This document shows, one piece after another, positions 49,281 to 61,480 of a stretch of DNA of 64,000 nucleotides. Positions within the stretch are counted from its first letter, which is position 1, and every line of letters begins with the position of its first letter. The stretch comes from Epiperipatus broadwayi. Its lineage: Eukaryota > Onychophora > Udeonychophora > Euonychophora > Peripatidae. The notes under the pieces are model-generated. The model did no database searches, was not told where the DNA came from, and was given only the letters and a program-made list of their open reading frames with translations. The DNA lies in assembly GCA_028023455.1 (NCBI GenBank), contig JAQFVV010012490.1, positions 746,001 through 810,000 on the forward strand, given 5' to 3'. A program made the translations under genes and the position numbers.

Positions 49281-49426
49281 ACTTACAGGTGGTAGTACCA
49301 AAGTTATTAATATGGGTTCATATAATTATTTGGGGTTTGCTGAAAATTCTGGAAAATGTGCTGATGATGTAGAAGAAATTACCAAAAAGTATGGATTAGG
49401 AATATGTAGCAGTCGGCAAGAGTTAG
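49281..49426 (+). CDS. SPTLC2: Serine palmitoyltransferase subunit 2, next internal exon
   Basis: This exon follows directly on 34642-34796 in the protein. The acceptor is TTCAAG (ending 49280) and the donor is GTATTT at 49427. It supplies the last base of a Gln codon, 48 full codons and one base of a Gly codon: LTGGSTKVINMGSYNYLGF, AENSGKCADDVEEITKKYG, LGICSSRQEL. INxGSYNYLGFA and the GxGxCSxRxELG end are hallmarks of the alpha-oxoamine synthase fold at the start of the PLP-binding domain. The PLP lysine (in the GTFTKSFG region) and the remaining exons must lie downstream. I found no match for the following family segment (LDxHEELE) before the window end, so the next intron exceeds 14.5 kb or the gene is interrupted. 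Confidence 0.93.
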
Positions 49427-51925
49427 GTATTTATTATATTTTCCAGATATATTTTTGAAAAATAAATAAAATTAACAAATTTCTTTTTTGTCTTGTTTTA
49501 GATAGAGATATCATTTTAGATACATATATATAGTATTTTAATACCATTTAGTTTAATGTTTTTCTGTATAATTTTTTATACATTGCTTTTCATAACATTT
49601 AATTTGCATTCAAATCACTGTATTTACATTCTCAAAACTATAGTAATATTAGCAGTGATGTATTCATTAGTAAAATTTAATAAAAAAAAGTATTAAAACA
49701 ATTTTTTTAATAAGAAAATATACACAAATATACATATATATGCTTTCTTATGGATGCATATGATATTACTAATTATTCTTTCAGGAATAATCTCTTCATT
49801 CTATTCCAGAGCCTTCTCTTATAAGTTTGAATAACCAATGGCTTATTGCTTTTAACTGCAAGGATTTTGGATCTAATGCTGGAATTAATTTTTTTAACAT
49901 CTTGTAGCCATCTTTAACTTCCTTATATTATCAAATAGAGTTGATACTATAACAGAGTTAAAAGTAATTTCTAAATGTGTAAATGCATTAGTTCCAGAAT
50001 TGGAGCCAAAATTTTCTCTGATAAGTCCATAAGCTATAAATATGGAGATATGTATATTATAGCATACTTTGCACCTTCGATTTGTATAACCATTATAACA
50101 ATAATACACAATAAATATATGAATACGGTAAACAGAATCAAAACTTTTATCATAAAATATTCTAAGCGCACAAAATAAAATTAGTGATCTTGGATTAGTT
50201 GAAATTGTTTTGTCAATTCATAAAAGTCAAGTCGTTGGGTACAATATGTAGTGACCTTCTATTTGATATCAACTTTCTTAATTGTCAGTCATCTGATTTT
50301 TTAAAATTTTTAAAAAAACTCATCATATTTGATGAGATGGTGATTAAATATAAGTGATCAAAGAACGCAGATGTTATGCAACAATCTATATTTGATTATA
50401 TATATATATCAAAAGTCAATCAGGATTCTAATTGGAAATGCATTCATTTATAAAAATGTTAGAAAATATGTTAATAGATGAATCATTGATTCATACAGAC
50501 ATCAAATTTTTGTATGGTGTTTTTCCATACATTTCTCAACAAGGTTCATAATAAATGGTTCTTTGATACTGCTTGTATATTATATGGATCAAGTGAAGAA
50601 ACTTTTCTACATGTTATGTTATTGATTATTGACCCTTTTTCAATAACTTAAGATTAAATTCAATTCTCTTCAATAAACCATTAAGAAAAATTTTGACATT
50701 AAGTTTTTTGATAGATGACAATAAACAATAAGAGCTGTGTTATCACTTCTGAATTTTGACTATTAAGATCTAAGATAATTTTTCAAAGCAAACTTTATTA
50801 TTCTGATCGACAGTTATATGAATATTGATAGAAACAGTATTAAAGAAATTTAAAATATCTGCCAAAAAAATTAAGATTTGTAAGCTGGCCATAGGGATTA
50901 TTTACTTCATGGTATCCATTGGAACCTAAATGAAATGCAATCTCTCAACTGCATAATTATCAATGAAGACCTGTTTCTTATGCAATAATACATTCAAGTA
51001 GTTATGTTGAGAATCATGCAACAAAAATAATCAGCAAAATACATTAGTGTCTTTTCTAAATGTAACATGTAAGTTTTGATATAAATTTGAAGCTTTTTTT
51101 ATTACTTAATATGTATAAATTTATTGTATAAAGTGAAATAGACTAGTGTTTAAAATATAATAGCATTTTCATCTAATGATAATAGATAATTCAACAGCTG
51201 AATTATAAGAAGTGATTCTGAAAATGTATGTTAAATGTATGACATTTAACAAATGATGTTTTACTAATATTCATTAGTCTAGATAATAATTTGAAAGGAA
51301 TGAAAAGTTTGTTTCGAGACTGATCTTTCACATTGTAGAGAATACTTTAACTAATTTTAGAAATTGTGAAATCTTCTCATAATAAGATACCAGTATCAAA
51401 TGAATATACTTTTGCATAAAGATATTCAAAGTTTTAAAAACTTTTTACGTTATTATCAAATCTATTTCTGTAATTTTTTTTATATTTGCATCTTATTTAT
51501 TATTTATGAATTTGGAAGAGGGAATATCCTATCTGCTTAATTGGGAAACAATTACATGATCTGCTGCTGATACCAAAGATATCTTTATAAGTATCCTATT
51601 GAGTTTTTTGGTACCATAGGTAAATTTTTATCACCAAACAGGAAGTAGCTGATGGATTCCCAAACACAGTGCATTTACAATAAAGAAAATAAATTCAAAA
51701 TAATTAAAATAAATTTGCATAAATACTCAGACATTTATCTGCTTGCATATTCTAGCACTATGGCCTTGATTTTAGTACTATAGAAATAATGAATGTATTA
51801 GCTTAGCAGATAAGACAATTATCTGAAAATCTGTTTAAAGCCTTTTTAGTGTCTTAGCAGATATTTAAAGATTACAATTTGAAAGAAAATAGATATTTTT
51901 ATAGGTGTGGAGTTTTTTTTTACAA
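49427..51925 (+). other. SPTLC2 downstream intron, AT-rich, nothing recognised
   Basis: After the donor at 49427 no exon or repeat family could be identified. Short open frames at 49894-50178 on both strands are AT-rich chance frames. Confidence 0.5.
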
Positions 51926-51929
51926 AATA

Positions 51930-52508
51930 TTTATTCACAAACTTTCAAGCTCCTTTCGGTCATCCTCTCTATCTTATATAACCGATACCCATGTCCACCT
52001 GATCTCCAATATATTTATTTTGTGCTGAACAATCATTCAATAGTTAGTTTGGATCATCATCTCCCACACATATATATAATCAGTGCTCGGTTTATATTAA
52101 GATAGCAAATCTACAAACTTTAATTGACAGGCTTCAATCCTCTCCAACTCTTCAGCCATCCATATTGCTGAAAATCTGATGATGGAATCAACAAGGGCTT
52201 TGAGCATTCCATCATCAGATTTTCAATGATATGGATGGTTGAAGCTTGTCCATTAACATTTGTAAATTTGTTATCTTAATATAAACCAAGCACTGATTAT
52301 ATATGGGTGTGGGAGATGATGATCTGGACCAATAGATGAGTGCTGATTCAGCACAAAATACATTGGAGAATATTCTTTTTTTTTACATATATGTGGTCAT
52401 GTATAGGTTATATAAGATAGAGTGGATGACTGAAGGGAGCTTGAAAGTCTGTGTTCAAATCCCTTTTAATTACATTTAGCTTAAATATATACTGTATACT
52501 TGTATTCA
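51930..52508. repeat. Foldback repeat family F1, copy 2 (both arms)
   Basis: The left arm 51930-52190 and right arm 52192-52465 are reverse complements, about 85 percent alike by eye, around a centre aatcaacaagggctttgag. Landmarks: ctttcaagctcc/ggagcttgaaag at the outer ends, gatcatcatctcccacaca in the middle, aatctgatgatggaat near the centre. The right outer end reads GTCTGTGTTCAAATCCC, which resembles a pol III B box. The similarity to copy 1 goes on to about 52508. Confidence 0.85.
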
Positions 52509-55500
52509 AATATTTAAATATTTGTTCTTAAAAATCGAAATTGACAAACTTGGCAATGTGTGAGTGCACACAATTGGTCTAATTAATCTGGTACCAGCTC
52601 TGTATTTAGGATTGGGGGTATTAGGATATTTTTTATCTTTTTTAATTTTTGAAAATATATCAATAATTTAGCAGTATTAGATGTAAATTTTTATAATGTA
52701 TACAAACGTTTTGAGAATGAATAAAATTTTCATTAACTGAATGTCTTATTTTAAATTGATTTTTTTTTTTTGTTTTTGAGTCAGTCTATGTCTGTTCACA
52801 ATCTTTACTTAAAAAAAGAAATATCTGTTGACTTATATCATCATCACAATATAGTGTCACTTGTAAATGGGTGTGACCACAAGTAAAGTGAAAAATATTC
52901 TTTATTTTGTGTGGAGGTTTATTCAAATTTTCATGATATTATTTATATGTGTCAGTTCTGAGTGATCAATTGAAATAAGTTAATGTCAATTTTGCAAATC
53001 TTGGGAAAATAGTTTTTTAAAAAAAAAATAAAAATTGTCATGTAAATTTTGAATTTTATTGGGAATGGAGGAGGGATCCAACAGACACAGTCTAGATGAT
53101 GCAAAAGTAAAAACAATCATTTTTTCAAAAATAATTGGAAAAAAAAAATTTAAAGTTAATTTTAAAATAAAACAAAAGAATCTTGTAGCTATAATGGAAA
53201 TAAACTTTTGTCCTTGATTTAGTTTTTAATAATTTTTAAATATTGAAATACTAGAGTAAATTGTGTAAAGGAGATAACAAGAAATTGTAAACTATTACCA
53301 ACAATGATCAAGTGTTGTTGCTTGCTTATTGTACCCCATACCTTGTTACCTCACCCTTTCTTCAACAGCGTTCTTAACATACAGTTGTAAATAAATTGTC
53401 ACATGTTAGGATTCACCATTGGTAAACACATCCACACATTTTAATACAATCTTTTTTGTTGACATGAAAACTAAAAAATAATTACTTTTTTTTAATTATT
53501 AAAAGTATAAAATTTATTACTGTTTATAACTTCCACTTCATTTAAAATTATTATTTTATTTTTTTTAGGATTTTAAACTATCTATTTTTAGTGGGTTTTT
53601 TTTTTTTTATGAATCTGGTACAAAAACATTTTGCTTGAATCATTTCCAAATTAATTAATAAGTAGTTTTATTAGTAAATAACAGATGATTAAACAAGTAT
53701 ATTAGCTTAGTTGGTCAGTTTTGGAGGAATGATAGATTTAATTGAATTTCCTTATATCCATTCTTAAATTGAATTATAGTGATCTACATTAAATTGAAAG
53801 TTCATGTCAAGGCACTAAACATTTAAGCAAATCTTCTGAAGCTTCAGCAATATTTATTGATAATTATGAACTTATTATCTTTATGAAATTAAGGCATCTA
53901 TCATTAAAAAATATAATTTCTGTAGTCCTCTCTCATTTTCTCTCTTTATACATTACGTATGATAATAGCATGTTTGTCTACAATACTTATGATCCAGTCC
54001 AGTTTACTTTAAATTTTTTTTCAAATTTCAATCAGTTTAGGATTTTCTTTCTGATAACTGTCCCATACCTAATTCAGCTAACCATAAAATATTGGGTGGT
54101 GAATAAGTATCTATTTATTTTTAGCTAGATGCTCAAACAAACATAGAAAAATGTGCAAACTTTCGCTATTCACCAATTTGCAAGTTTGATGAATAATGCT
54201 TTCTGCATTATTTTTTTGTAAATAATGTTGGAGAAGTCTTTGTTTTGCAGTGAGATATTTAAAGGCTGGCTTATTTATATGTATGTTTAATAGAAGTTGA
54301 TAATATATCTTCATGAAGTTAACAGTTACTTCTTATTGTAAGTATTTTGTATAATAACCATTTCAAGTCAGTGCATTGCATCATAATTATGACTTTTTTT
54401 GTTGAGATAAATTAGAATGTCTTATTATTTGTAAATGTTTGAATTAATTTTTAATAAAATATGTTGCATATAAAAAGAACAAAGTATTATCGCTTCATAT
54501 ATTTAGAAGAGTGTCATGATAACATGTTTAACCACCATGCCTATAACCTGAATTTGAATTTAGGCTGAGCAAATTTGAAAAATTTTTTTAACAGGTGCAA
54601 AAATTTTTATTTCAAGCAATCTGTCCTTAGCTGATACATCTAACTATTAAATATTGATTAGTCATTAACATCCAGCATTCTTGGCTAAAGAGTAAAATGA
54701 GAATGGAAAACCACTCAGCTTTTAGCAATTCTGGTGAGTTTTATTTATTTTTTTATTGTTGTATTATAGGTCATTTCACCCTTCAGTGAATTATTTATGA
54801 AGTTTATTTTACTTAAATGCGATTGGTTTTCCCTTCATTTGTATTTGTAATTCAAATTTGTGTACGTTTGTTCATATGTGTAACAAAGTTGTTTCTTACC
54901 TATTTATAACCTAATGCTGAGTGGACTTTTATAGCTCAATAACACACACATATATTATTCATTTGTTTTAGCTTACAATGAAGTAATCATTGTAATCTAT
55001 TTCATATCTCTGGACTAGATTACAATTGCTATTGAAAACTTCTACTCATACAGGAAAAATTAACACAATTACAAATATAAACATAAAATTATTTACATTA
55101 TACAATTAGATTTTAAGAAAACTAAAATTCAATTTTTAAAAATATCAAATAAAACTGTAACTAACATGATTACTAATTTCAAAACTTCTTATTTCTTGCT
55201 TGGAAATTTTTTTTTTTTGTAAATTACTCAAAATAACATTCTTATAAAATGGTTCAATTCAGTCTTTTTATGAATCTGTGAATCATTCTTTGCTGGCAAT
55301 AAACTATTTCATAAGAAATAGGCCTTATATTATGTGTATTAGCAAAAAAAATCTTAAACAAATTGCTTGGCATTTTCACAAATGATCACTTACTTCATTA
55401 ATGTTTTTACCTATCATCTACTTTTGATTAATCCACATTAGCAAAAAAGTTTTCATTTATTCTACAATTAAGCAATATGGAAAATCTTGTTCATTATCTG

Positions 55501-57120
55501 TGCACTTTTTTTTCTTTATTTTTTAAAATGGTTAAGATAGTTTGATTGAGCTATATCATAACTCAGAGCTTAAATCACTGATTATTTTATTGCTTTTTAT
55601 TTTAGAAATGTTTTTTGGGAGGGTTTTTTTTTTTGCATTTCAATACTGAATTAATCTTTAAAATTAATGTTTTTATACATTCTCTAAGAATTTTTTAAAA
55701 ACTAATAAAAATGAACAAATTACAGAAGAAAATTTAAGTGATAGTAAGCTCACCAAAAGGTGACAAAAATGTCAGATATTTTACTCAAAACTGAAATGCT
55801 CTGAAAAGTTTCATCTATATGATTGCTGTATTAACCAGTATTGCTCATTGAACATTTAGTATTTCATTTAATTTCCATTAACTTAATGATCCCAAGTTTA
55901 GCAATTAGATTATTAGATTTCTACTATTTTTTACTATAAGTTCATTTCAAAATTATTATACTTTTGACACCTACATTAATTTGTTTTCAAATTCTGCATT
56001 TATCACTTATGGTTAAAATTAATACAATATACACATTTAGGGGAATTTTTTATCATAAGATCAGTTTGAAATTTTTGTTGTTGTTTTTGACATCAATATT
56101 AATCCTTTTTATTTATGGTCATAACTCAAATTTTTACACCATATACTTCTATGAGAAACTTTAAAAAAAATATGAATTAGATTGATAGCTAAGCTTTACA
56201 TAAGAATGTCTGCCGATTTTGTGTTTATTGTATATATTTGTATTTGTTGCATTAATTTAGTGAGAAAATGTGTTATGCTCTGCAAACCTTCATTGTAACA
56301 AACATCTCTGTATAAATATGTCTGAATGTGTATAATGATTAACAACTATACTGAAAAGAAATACATAATCAATCCAAATTAAATTATAGCATTTATGATT
56401 CAGATGATAAACTATCAAATGAACCCCCCACTAGACCGAACTCTTTCATTTTAGTTATATTTCTTGAAATAACTTCCAGTTATCAGGTGAGGAAGCTTAA
56501 ATATCTGAATCTTCTCATCAGAGATGATAGTCTGATTTTTTTCTTTTTAAATAATATAATTATATATTGGTGTGTTTTAATGCTTGAATTTATTCACAGT
56601 CAAATATACATATTTTTGGAATAATTTCTAGCTACAATATTAAACTGTTTAATGCAACATTATAACCATAATTAGAGATTCCAAGAAATATATAGACAGT
56701 GAAAAAGTCTGGTATCTTTTTCATTAGGTTAATAGTTTATAAGAACATGGAATACAAATCAGGAATGTTATGATATGATTTTGATTGGTAATATATTTAT
56801 TTCCAGCACAGTGCTTAATTGTAATTTATATAAAGTACAATGAGTAATATTTTATTGGTTGTTCTAAAATGGGCATAAATTGTTGCCAATTATTGTGAGT
56901 TGTTTATTTAATATTGAGTATGAATATATTTAAGCTTTAAAATCAATAAGAATCCAACCATGGTATTTAAGTATAAAGTTGCTGATCATTTTTGTTGGGA
57001 GAGATTCAAATGTTTAAATCTCTGATGTTTGGAGATTATTCAAAGAAATACATATAAAGAGAGATTAGTCTGGTTGGGGTTTTTTTTCATCTTGTTGATA
57101 GTTTGAATTGCAAATCAGGA
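52509..57120. other. AT-rich noncoding stretch (SPTLC2 intron or beyond)
   Basis: No exon was recognised. Old repeat traces: 53245-53315 resembles 17095-17160. At about 54518-54590 the phrase taaccaccatgcctataacctgaa... with gaatttgaattt could be a decayed tRNA-like head. 53883-54128 and 55964-56164 are AT-rich chance frames. Confidence 0.4.
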
Positions 57121-57129
57121 ACACTGACA

Positions 57130-57790
57130 AAATCAATTTGATTCATCATCATTTTCAACCATTATCAATCCACTGCACTATTAAGATTTCTCCAAGTTCA
57201 ATCCATTTTCTCCAATCTCTAACCTCTCTTCTCCACATCACCCCAGCATATTTCCTTATTTTATCCATCTATCTTGCATGTGGTCTCTTCTTAGGTTTTT
57301 TACTATTTCTTGGAATCCAGTTTAAGATTTTAAATGTCCATCTAATATCCCTTCTAGCAATATATCCAGCTCAATTTTACTTTAATCTCTTAATTCTTTC
57401 AATAATATCAGTAAAATGTGTTTGTTATCTCACCCATGTATTTCATTTGTAATCTCTTTTTGCTATTCCTAATGTACATTTCTTCATATGGTTTGAAGTC
57501 TTTGTATTGCTCTTCTGTTAAGTGTCCAAGTATCAGATCCATAAGTAAGAATTGATAACACACATTTGTTAAAAAAAACCTTAATTTTCAAATGCATAAG
57601 CATATTTCCTTTTAATATTGTTATATCTATCAAAATTTTGCACTCCAACTAAGTTTAATACTATGGTTAATTTCATCCATTATCATTTCATCTGATGCAA
57701 TAATCTGACTAAGATATTTATAATTGCTAATTTTTTCTAACTCATCATTATCAATATTTATTTTCTTATTTTGAGAAATGTCACAGCAGG
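57130..57790 (-). mobile_element. RTE-type LINE copy E, 3' end only
   Basis: The - strand carries the C-terminal coding end and 3' tail of the same RTE family: the thumb remnant near 57740-57660, the tyr-gly-ser-glu region near 57550-57500 and the basic C-terminus near 57330-57200. The tail with tgatgatgaatc is at 57135-57145. It lacks everything upstream, which is the usual 5' truncation of LINE copies. Many stops. Confidence 0.8.
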
Positions 57791-57884
57791 TCTAATATGT
57801 AAGTATTCATTGATCTTATTTATTAATAATAGTAATGCTGCACATAAGATAATGCATTTTTTATCATTATTAATTTTTTTTGTC

Positions 57885-57965
57885 TTGTGCAAGTTATTCT
57901 AGTGATTAAAGTGCTTGATTGTAATTTTTGTTTTGATTTCTGAATAAGGAAAGATAAAAAAAAAA
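57885..57965 (+). other. Possible decayed tRNA-derived SINE head
   Basis: The + strand reads ATTCTAGTGATTAAAGTGC (A-box-like), TTGATTGTAAT, then TTTTGATTTCTG (B-box-like) at tRNA-like spacing, followed by an A-rich tail near 57955-57975. Strongly decayed, with no clear acceptor pairing or target duplication. Confidence 0.35.
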
Positions 57966-58054
57966 GATAAGAAGAAATCCTGCTCTGATCACTTAAGTAT
58001 AATTGACCTATTTTACCTGATTCTTTTGCATTCATATCTTAATTTTAAAACAGG

Positions 58055-58290
58055 CAAAACTCTCCATACAGTAGTGCCACACAATGCAAACTAGAGTAAT
58101 CAATGAATGCAAGAAGATTTGTGCATAAAATCCACATCTAGTGCCTACTTATCCAATGTCTCCAGATTAGTTTCTAGCTTGTGGGTTTCATCAGTGAGAG
58201 CACTACACTTAGATTGTATGATCTAATGCAATCGTTCTTGCATTTATTGATTACTTTGGCTTGCACTGGATGGCACTACTGTATGGAGAG
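58055..58290. repeat. Foldback repeat at the 5' edge of a LINE
   Basis: The left arm 58055-58145 (ctctccatacagtagtgcca, gtaatcaatgaatgcaagaa, tagtgc) and right arm 58205-58290 are reverse complements with scattered differences. The right arm runs into the first readable codons of the LINE at 58261. The phrase ccatacagtagtg is also at 27866-27881. Confidence 0.72.
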
Positions 58291-59704
58291 TATCAATTAG
58301 GGAATATAAAATCAGTTCTTAAAGTTAAAAATGGGGTGGGACTAAGGCAAGGATGCCCTATGTTACCTATTTTGTTTGTATTATATTTGAATGAAATGGA
58401 AAGAGCAATAGAAAAGATTAGGAAGAGAAATAGAGATACCGTTAATAGGTAGTAAGGGAGTATATATTTTGTCAGGTCTTTTTTTTGCGGATGATATATT
58501 TTTGTGTGCAGAAAGAAGAGAAAATATGGAAGTTATGCTGAGGACATGTACAAGGGTGGGTAAAGAGATGGGGATTAAATTTAGTGAAGAAAAATCAAAT
58601 ATAATGATGGTTAATACTGGGGAAAGAGAAGATGTAGAATTTTTATTGGGAGATATTAAGTTAAGTGTGGTGAATAGATATAGTTATTTGGGAATTATTT
58701 TAAGTAATCAGAAAAATTATTTGGATGAATGTGAGAAAAAATTGATAAATGAAGCAAAGAAAAGAAAGGGATTGATAAAGAAATTAACAGTGTTTTCATA
58801 TAATAAATATGATGTAGCTAGAATTATATGGGAGTTGCAGTAGCAGGTTTAACATATGGTAATGATGCATTATGTGTTAGTAAAGGGGTATTAAATTACT
58901 TAGAAAAAGTTCAAAGTGAAGTAAGAAGATATGCATTGGATGCAGATGTATGGACAACAAGGGAGGCAATTCAAGGAGAAATGGGATGGTCAAGTTTTCA
59001 TATGAGAGATGCAAAAAGTAAAATGAAAATGTTTGGTAGATTGCAGCTTATGGATAATGAAAGAATAACCAAAATAGTATTTAATTGGGTTATGAGTAAA
59101 GGGCAGGCAACAAGATGGGTGAGAAAGGTAATGCGGTATGCAAAAGATTTGGATAAAGAATTTATATCAGTATATTTGTACAAAAGATGGGATGATTGTG
59201 TTAGGAGAGGATTGTTGAGTGTTATAGTTGTAAGGAATGGGATAAAAGAATAGATTTATTAATAAAGAATAGGGAGTTAGAGAGATGGAGAACTAGTATG
59301 GAGAGTTAAATATATATAGAAATAAACAGAATATTAGGTGCAAGTTAATATATGATAATAGTAAGGAAAGTAGTTTATTGTTTAAGGCTCGAACAGGATC
59401 TTTAACAACAAGAGAATATACATGTAAATGGAAAAATATGGGTGATTTAATCTGTAAATTATGTAAGGAAGGAATAGAAAATATTAGGCATCTGTTAATT
59501 CAGTGTAAATGCTTGAAAACAGAAAGGGCACATATAATGAAGTTCTGGAAGAATAAATATGAAAAAAGTGATTATACAGAAAGTGGATTATTGGTTTTTA
59601 TGTTGGGTTTGGGAAAAGATAAGGGGGATTTAGATATAAAGGCCATAGAGTTGACAAAGATTATAGTGTGGAAATTGGATGGAGCAGAATATGGGAAAAC
59701 TTAG
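58261..59704 (+). pseudogene. Second non-LTR retrotransposon type: RT C-terminal half with Cys-rich end
   Basis: This is unrelated to the RTE copies. On the + strand: 58261-58452 gives KNGVGLRQGCPMLPILFVLY (RT motif B). 58469-58843 gives SGLFFADDIFLCAE (motif C, Asp pair present) and NRYSYLGIILSN (thumb). 58828-59253 gives VAGLTYGNDALCVSKGVLN and a long helical region. 59378-59704 gives the C-terminal CKLCKEGIENIRHLLIQC, a Cys-x2-Cys...His-x4-Cys-type finger. RQGCP plus FADD plus the C-terminal finger point to the I/Jockey/CR1 side of LINEs; the clade is not resolved. It is 5' truncated before motif A and has about three frame breaks. Confidence 0.82.
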
Positions 59705-59777
59705 ACTGGGGAATGTAAAATAAAATAGCTAACAGGTTTCTCTGGGCATAAAATTCTTGACTTCGTTTAAGGAGAAG

Positions 59778-59806
59778 CTACAGTACATCACATCACATCA
59801 TCACTC
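59778..59806 (+). repeat. CATCA-type 3' tail repeat of the second LINE
   Basis: About 75 bases after the last stop, acatcacatcacatcatcac ends the similarity-bearing region. Short tandem repeats rather than poly-A are common tails of non-LTR elements; assignment as the element end is inference. Confidence 0.5.
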
Positions 59807-60744
59807 TGTTTTAATAGCTTGTGTAAGCATAGGAAATGGTGATGATGTAATGTCTAATGGATATCTTGATTTTCTGAGAAATTTACTATATAATAAATAA
59901 ATAAGTTTTAGATTTAAAGATACAATAAATTAATCTTATAATAAGAATGTTTTTTTTTTAAACATTGATATTCTTCAAATTTAAATTTTAAATCTTTTTT
60001 TAATTAAAATTAAGCATTTGATAAGATTAATTAAAATTAAGCATTTGATAAGATATTGAATTGCATTTAACTGTTCAGACTTACAAATGTCGAATTTTTA
60101 TAAGCAATTAAAATCTTCTAGAATAAAAAAAAAATTTTTTTTAAACCTGAAATAATTCTTTTGATTACAAAACCGATGTATTTATTTGATCCATAAATTA
60201 TAAAATAAATATTACATCATTGATTATTTATTTTTGTTTAAAACAAACAAATAAAAAAAATATTTTAACAAAAATTTCTTAATGGCATATAAAGTTAAAA
60301 TATTTTTATTATTAAAATATTTACATAGTTAATATTTTTTGTATGTGTATATATGAATGCATTTGAATATGTGTATGCTTATGAGAATTATGAAATAATA
60401 TTGATCAAATTCCATGATTGAATGAAATTTTCTATTTTTATATAAAAGTCATTTAGTAGTGACATTTTTAATGGAATATTTTATAAAAATTATAAGTTAA
60501 AAAATAAAGAAGTTATTTGTTATCAGTGTAATCAATGTGATACTGAAGGTAAATTTTCTTAGAATCACAGCAAAGAAGTGGATGCATTTTAACTGGATTA
60601 AGTAGTAATTACTTGAATGGAAAAAAAAATCAATAATATACTAAAAAAAAAAAAGTTAAAACATAATACTAAAAATAAGGAAAATTTGTAATGATAATAC
60701 TGAAAAACATTCAAGTTGATTATTAAGAAAACTAATGTCCTGTA
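59807..60744. other. AT-rich noncoding stretch
   Basis: Contains a perfect 27-bp tandem duplication (60001-60054) and poly-A runs; no gene. Confidence 0.5.
60001..60054. repeat. Perfect 27-bp tandem duplication
   Basis: The unit starting taattaaaattaagc and ending gataagat occurs at 60001-60027 and 60028-60054 without mismatch. Confidence 0.9.
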
Positions 60745-61115
60745 CATGTGGGGTTCAGATTGACTTTAGGTCAACATGGGTGTGACAAGAATCTCGGCCT
60801 CAGGGTGGCCTTTGAGCATTCCGTCATCAGATTTTCAATTGGATGGATGGTTGAAGAGTTGGAGGGTGTAGTAGATTGGAGCCTGTCCATTAAAGTAGGA
60901 AGATTGTCTATCTTAATATATATCTGAGCACTTATAGTATATATGTGTGGGAGATGATAATCTGGACCAACTGATGATTGCTGGTTTAGCATGAAATACG
61001 TATATTGGTGATTATTTATCTTTTCAGCATATATGTGCTTGAGTGTATCAGTGATATTAGATAGAGTGGAGAGTGATGGGTCATCTGAAAGTCTGTGGTC
61101 ATATACCCTATATTA
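60745..61115. repeat. Foldback repeat family F1, copy 3 (single arm)
   Basis: Matches the right arm of 51930-52508: gagcattccgtcatcagatt at 60815, gatggttgaagagttgg, tgtgggagatgataatctgg at 60948, and atagagtggag...tgaaagtctgtggtc near 61055-61095. It keeps extra central sequence (caagaatctcggcctcaggg) lost in the other copies. The second arm is missing. Confidence 0.75.
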
Positions 61116-61480
61116 ATAAATTTAAAGTAAATCTCTTGCCTTAGCAAGATAAATCTAAATATAATAAATCTGCTATAGTCACCTGGTTTATCAAAATGAT
61201 TACTTGTGAATTATAAACTTTTAAGAAACAAAACTTACGCTAGCAACTGTGTATACTGTGTGAATGCAGCACTTTGATAAATATCCACCAAAAAATGATA
61301 ATCTTTTATGATTATTTTTACAAAATTAAATACATTTTAAAGAAAAGCTATTAATTTTTCACTGAGAGTATAATAGTAATTGAAGTCATAAATGAAAGCA
61401 ATTATCTATTTGCTTCTACATTGATCTAGTAGTTACATATAACATTCTCTGAAAATTTATCCAAAATTGTGATATGAAAA
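61116..61480. other. AT-rich noncoding stretch
   Basis: No feature is supported. Confidence 0.45.

Noticed and set aside
49894-50178. Overlapping 67- and 71-codon frames on opposite strands, considered as the next SPTLC2 exon
   Set aside because: Neither contains the expected family segment after RQELG (LDxHEELExL), and splice sites do not fit.
53883-54128. 81-codon + strand frame resembling a membrane protein
   Set aside because: Hydrophobicity is explained by T-rich codons; no start context, splice sites or family wording.
60771-60992. 73-codon - strand frame
   Set aside because: It falls entirely within the F1 foldback repeat, and similar frames in the other F1 copies are not preserved.
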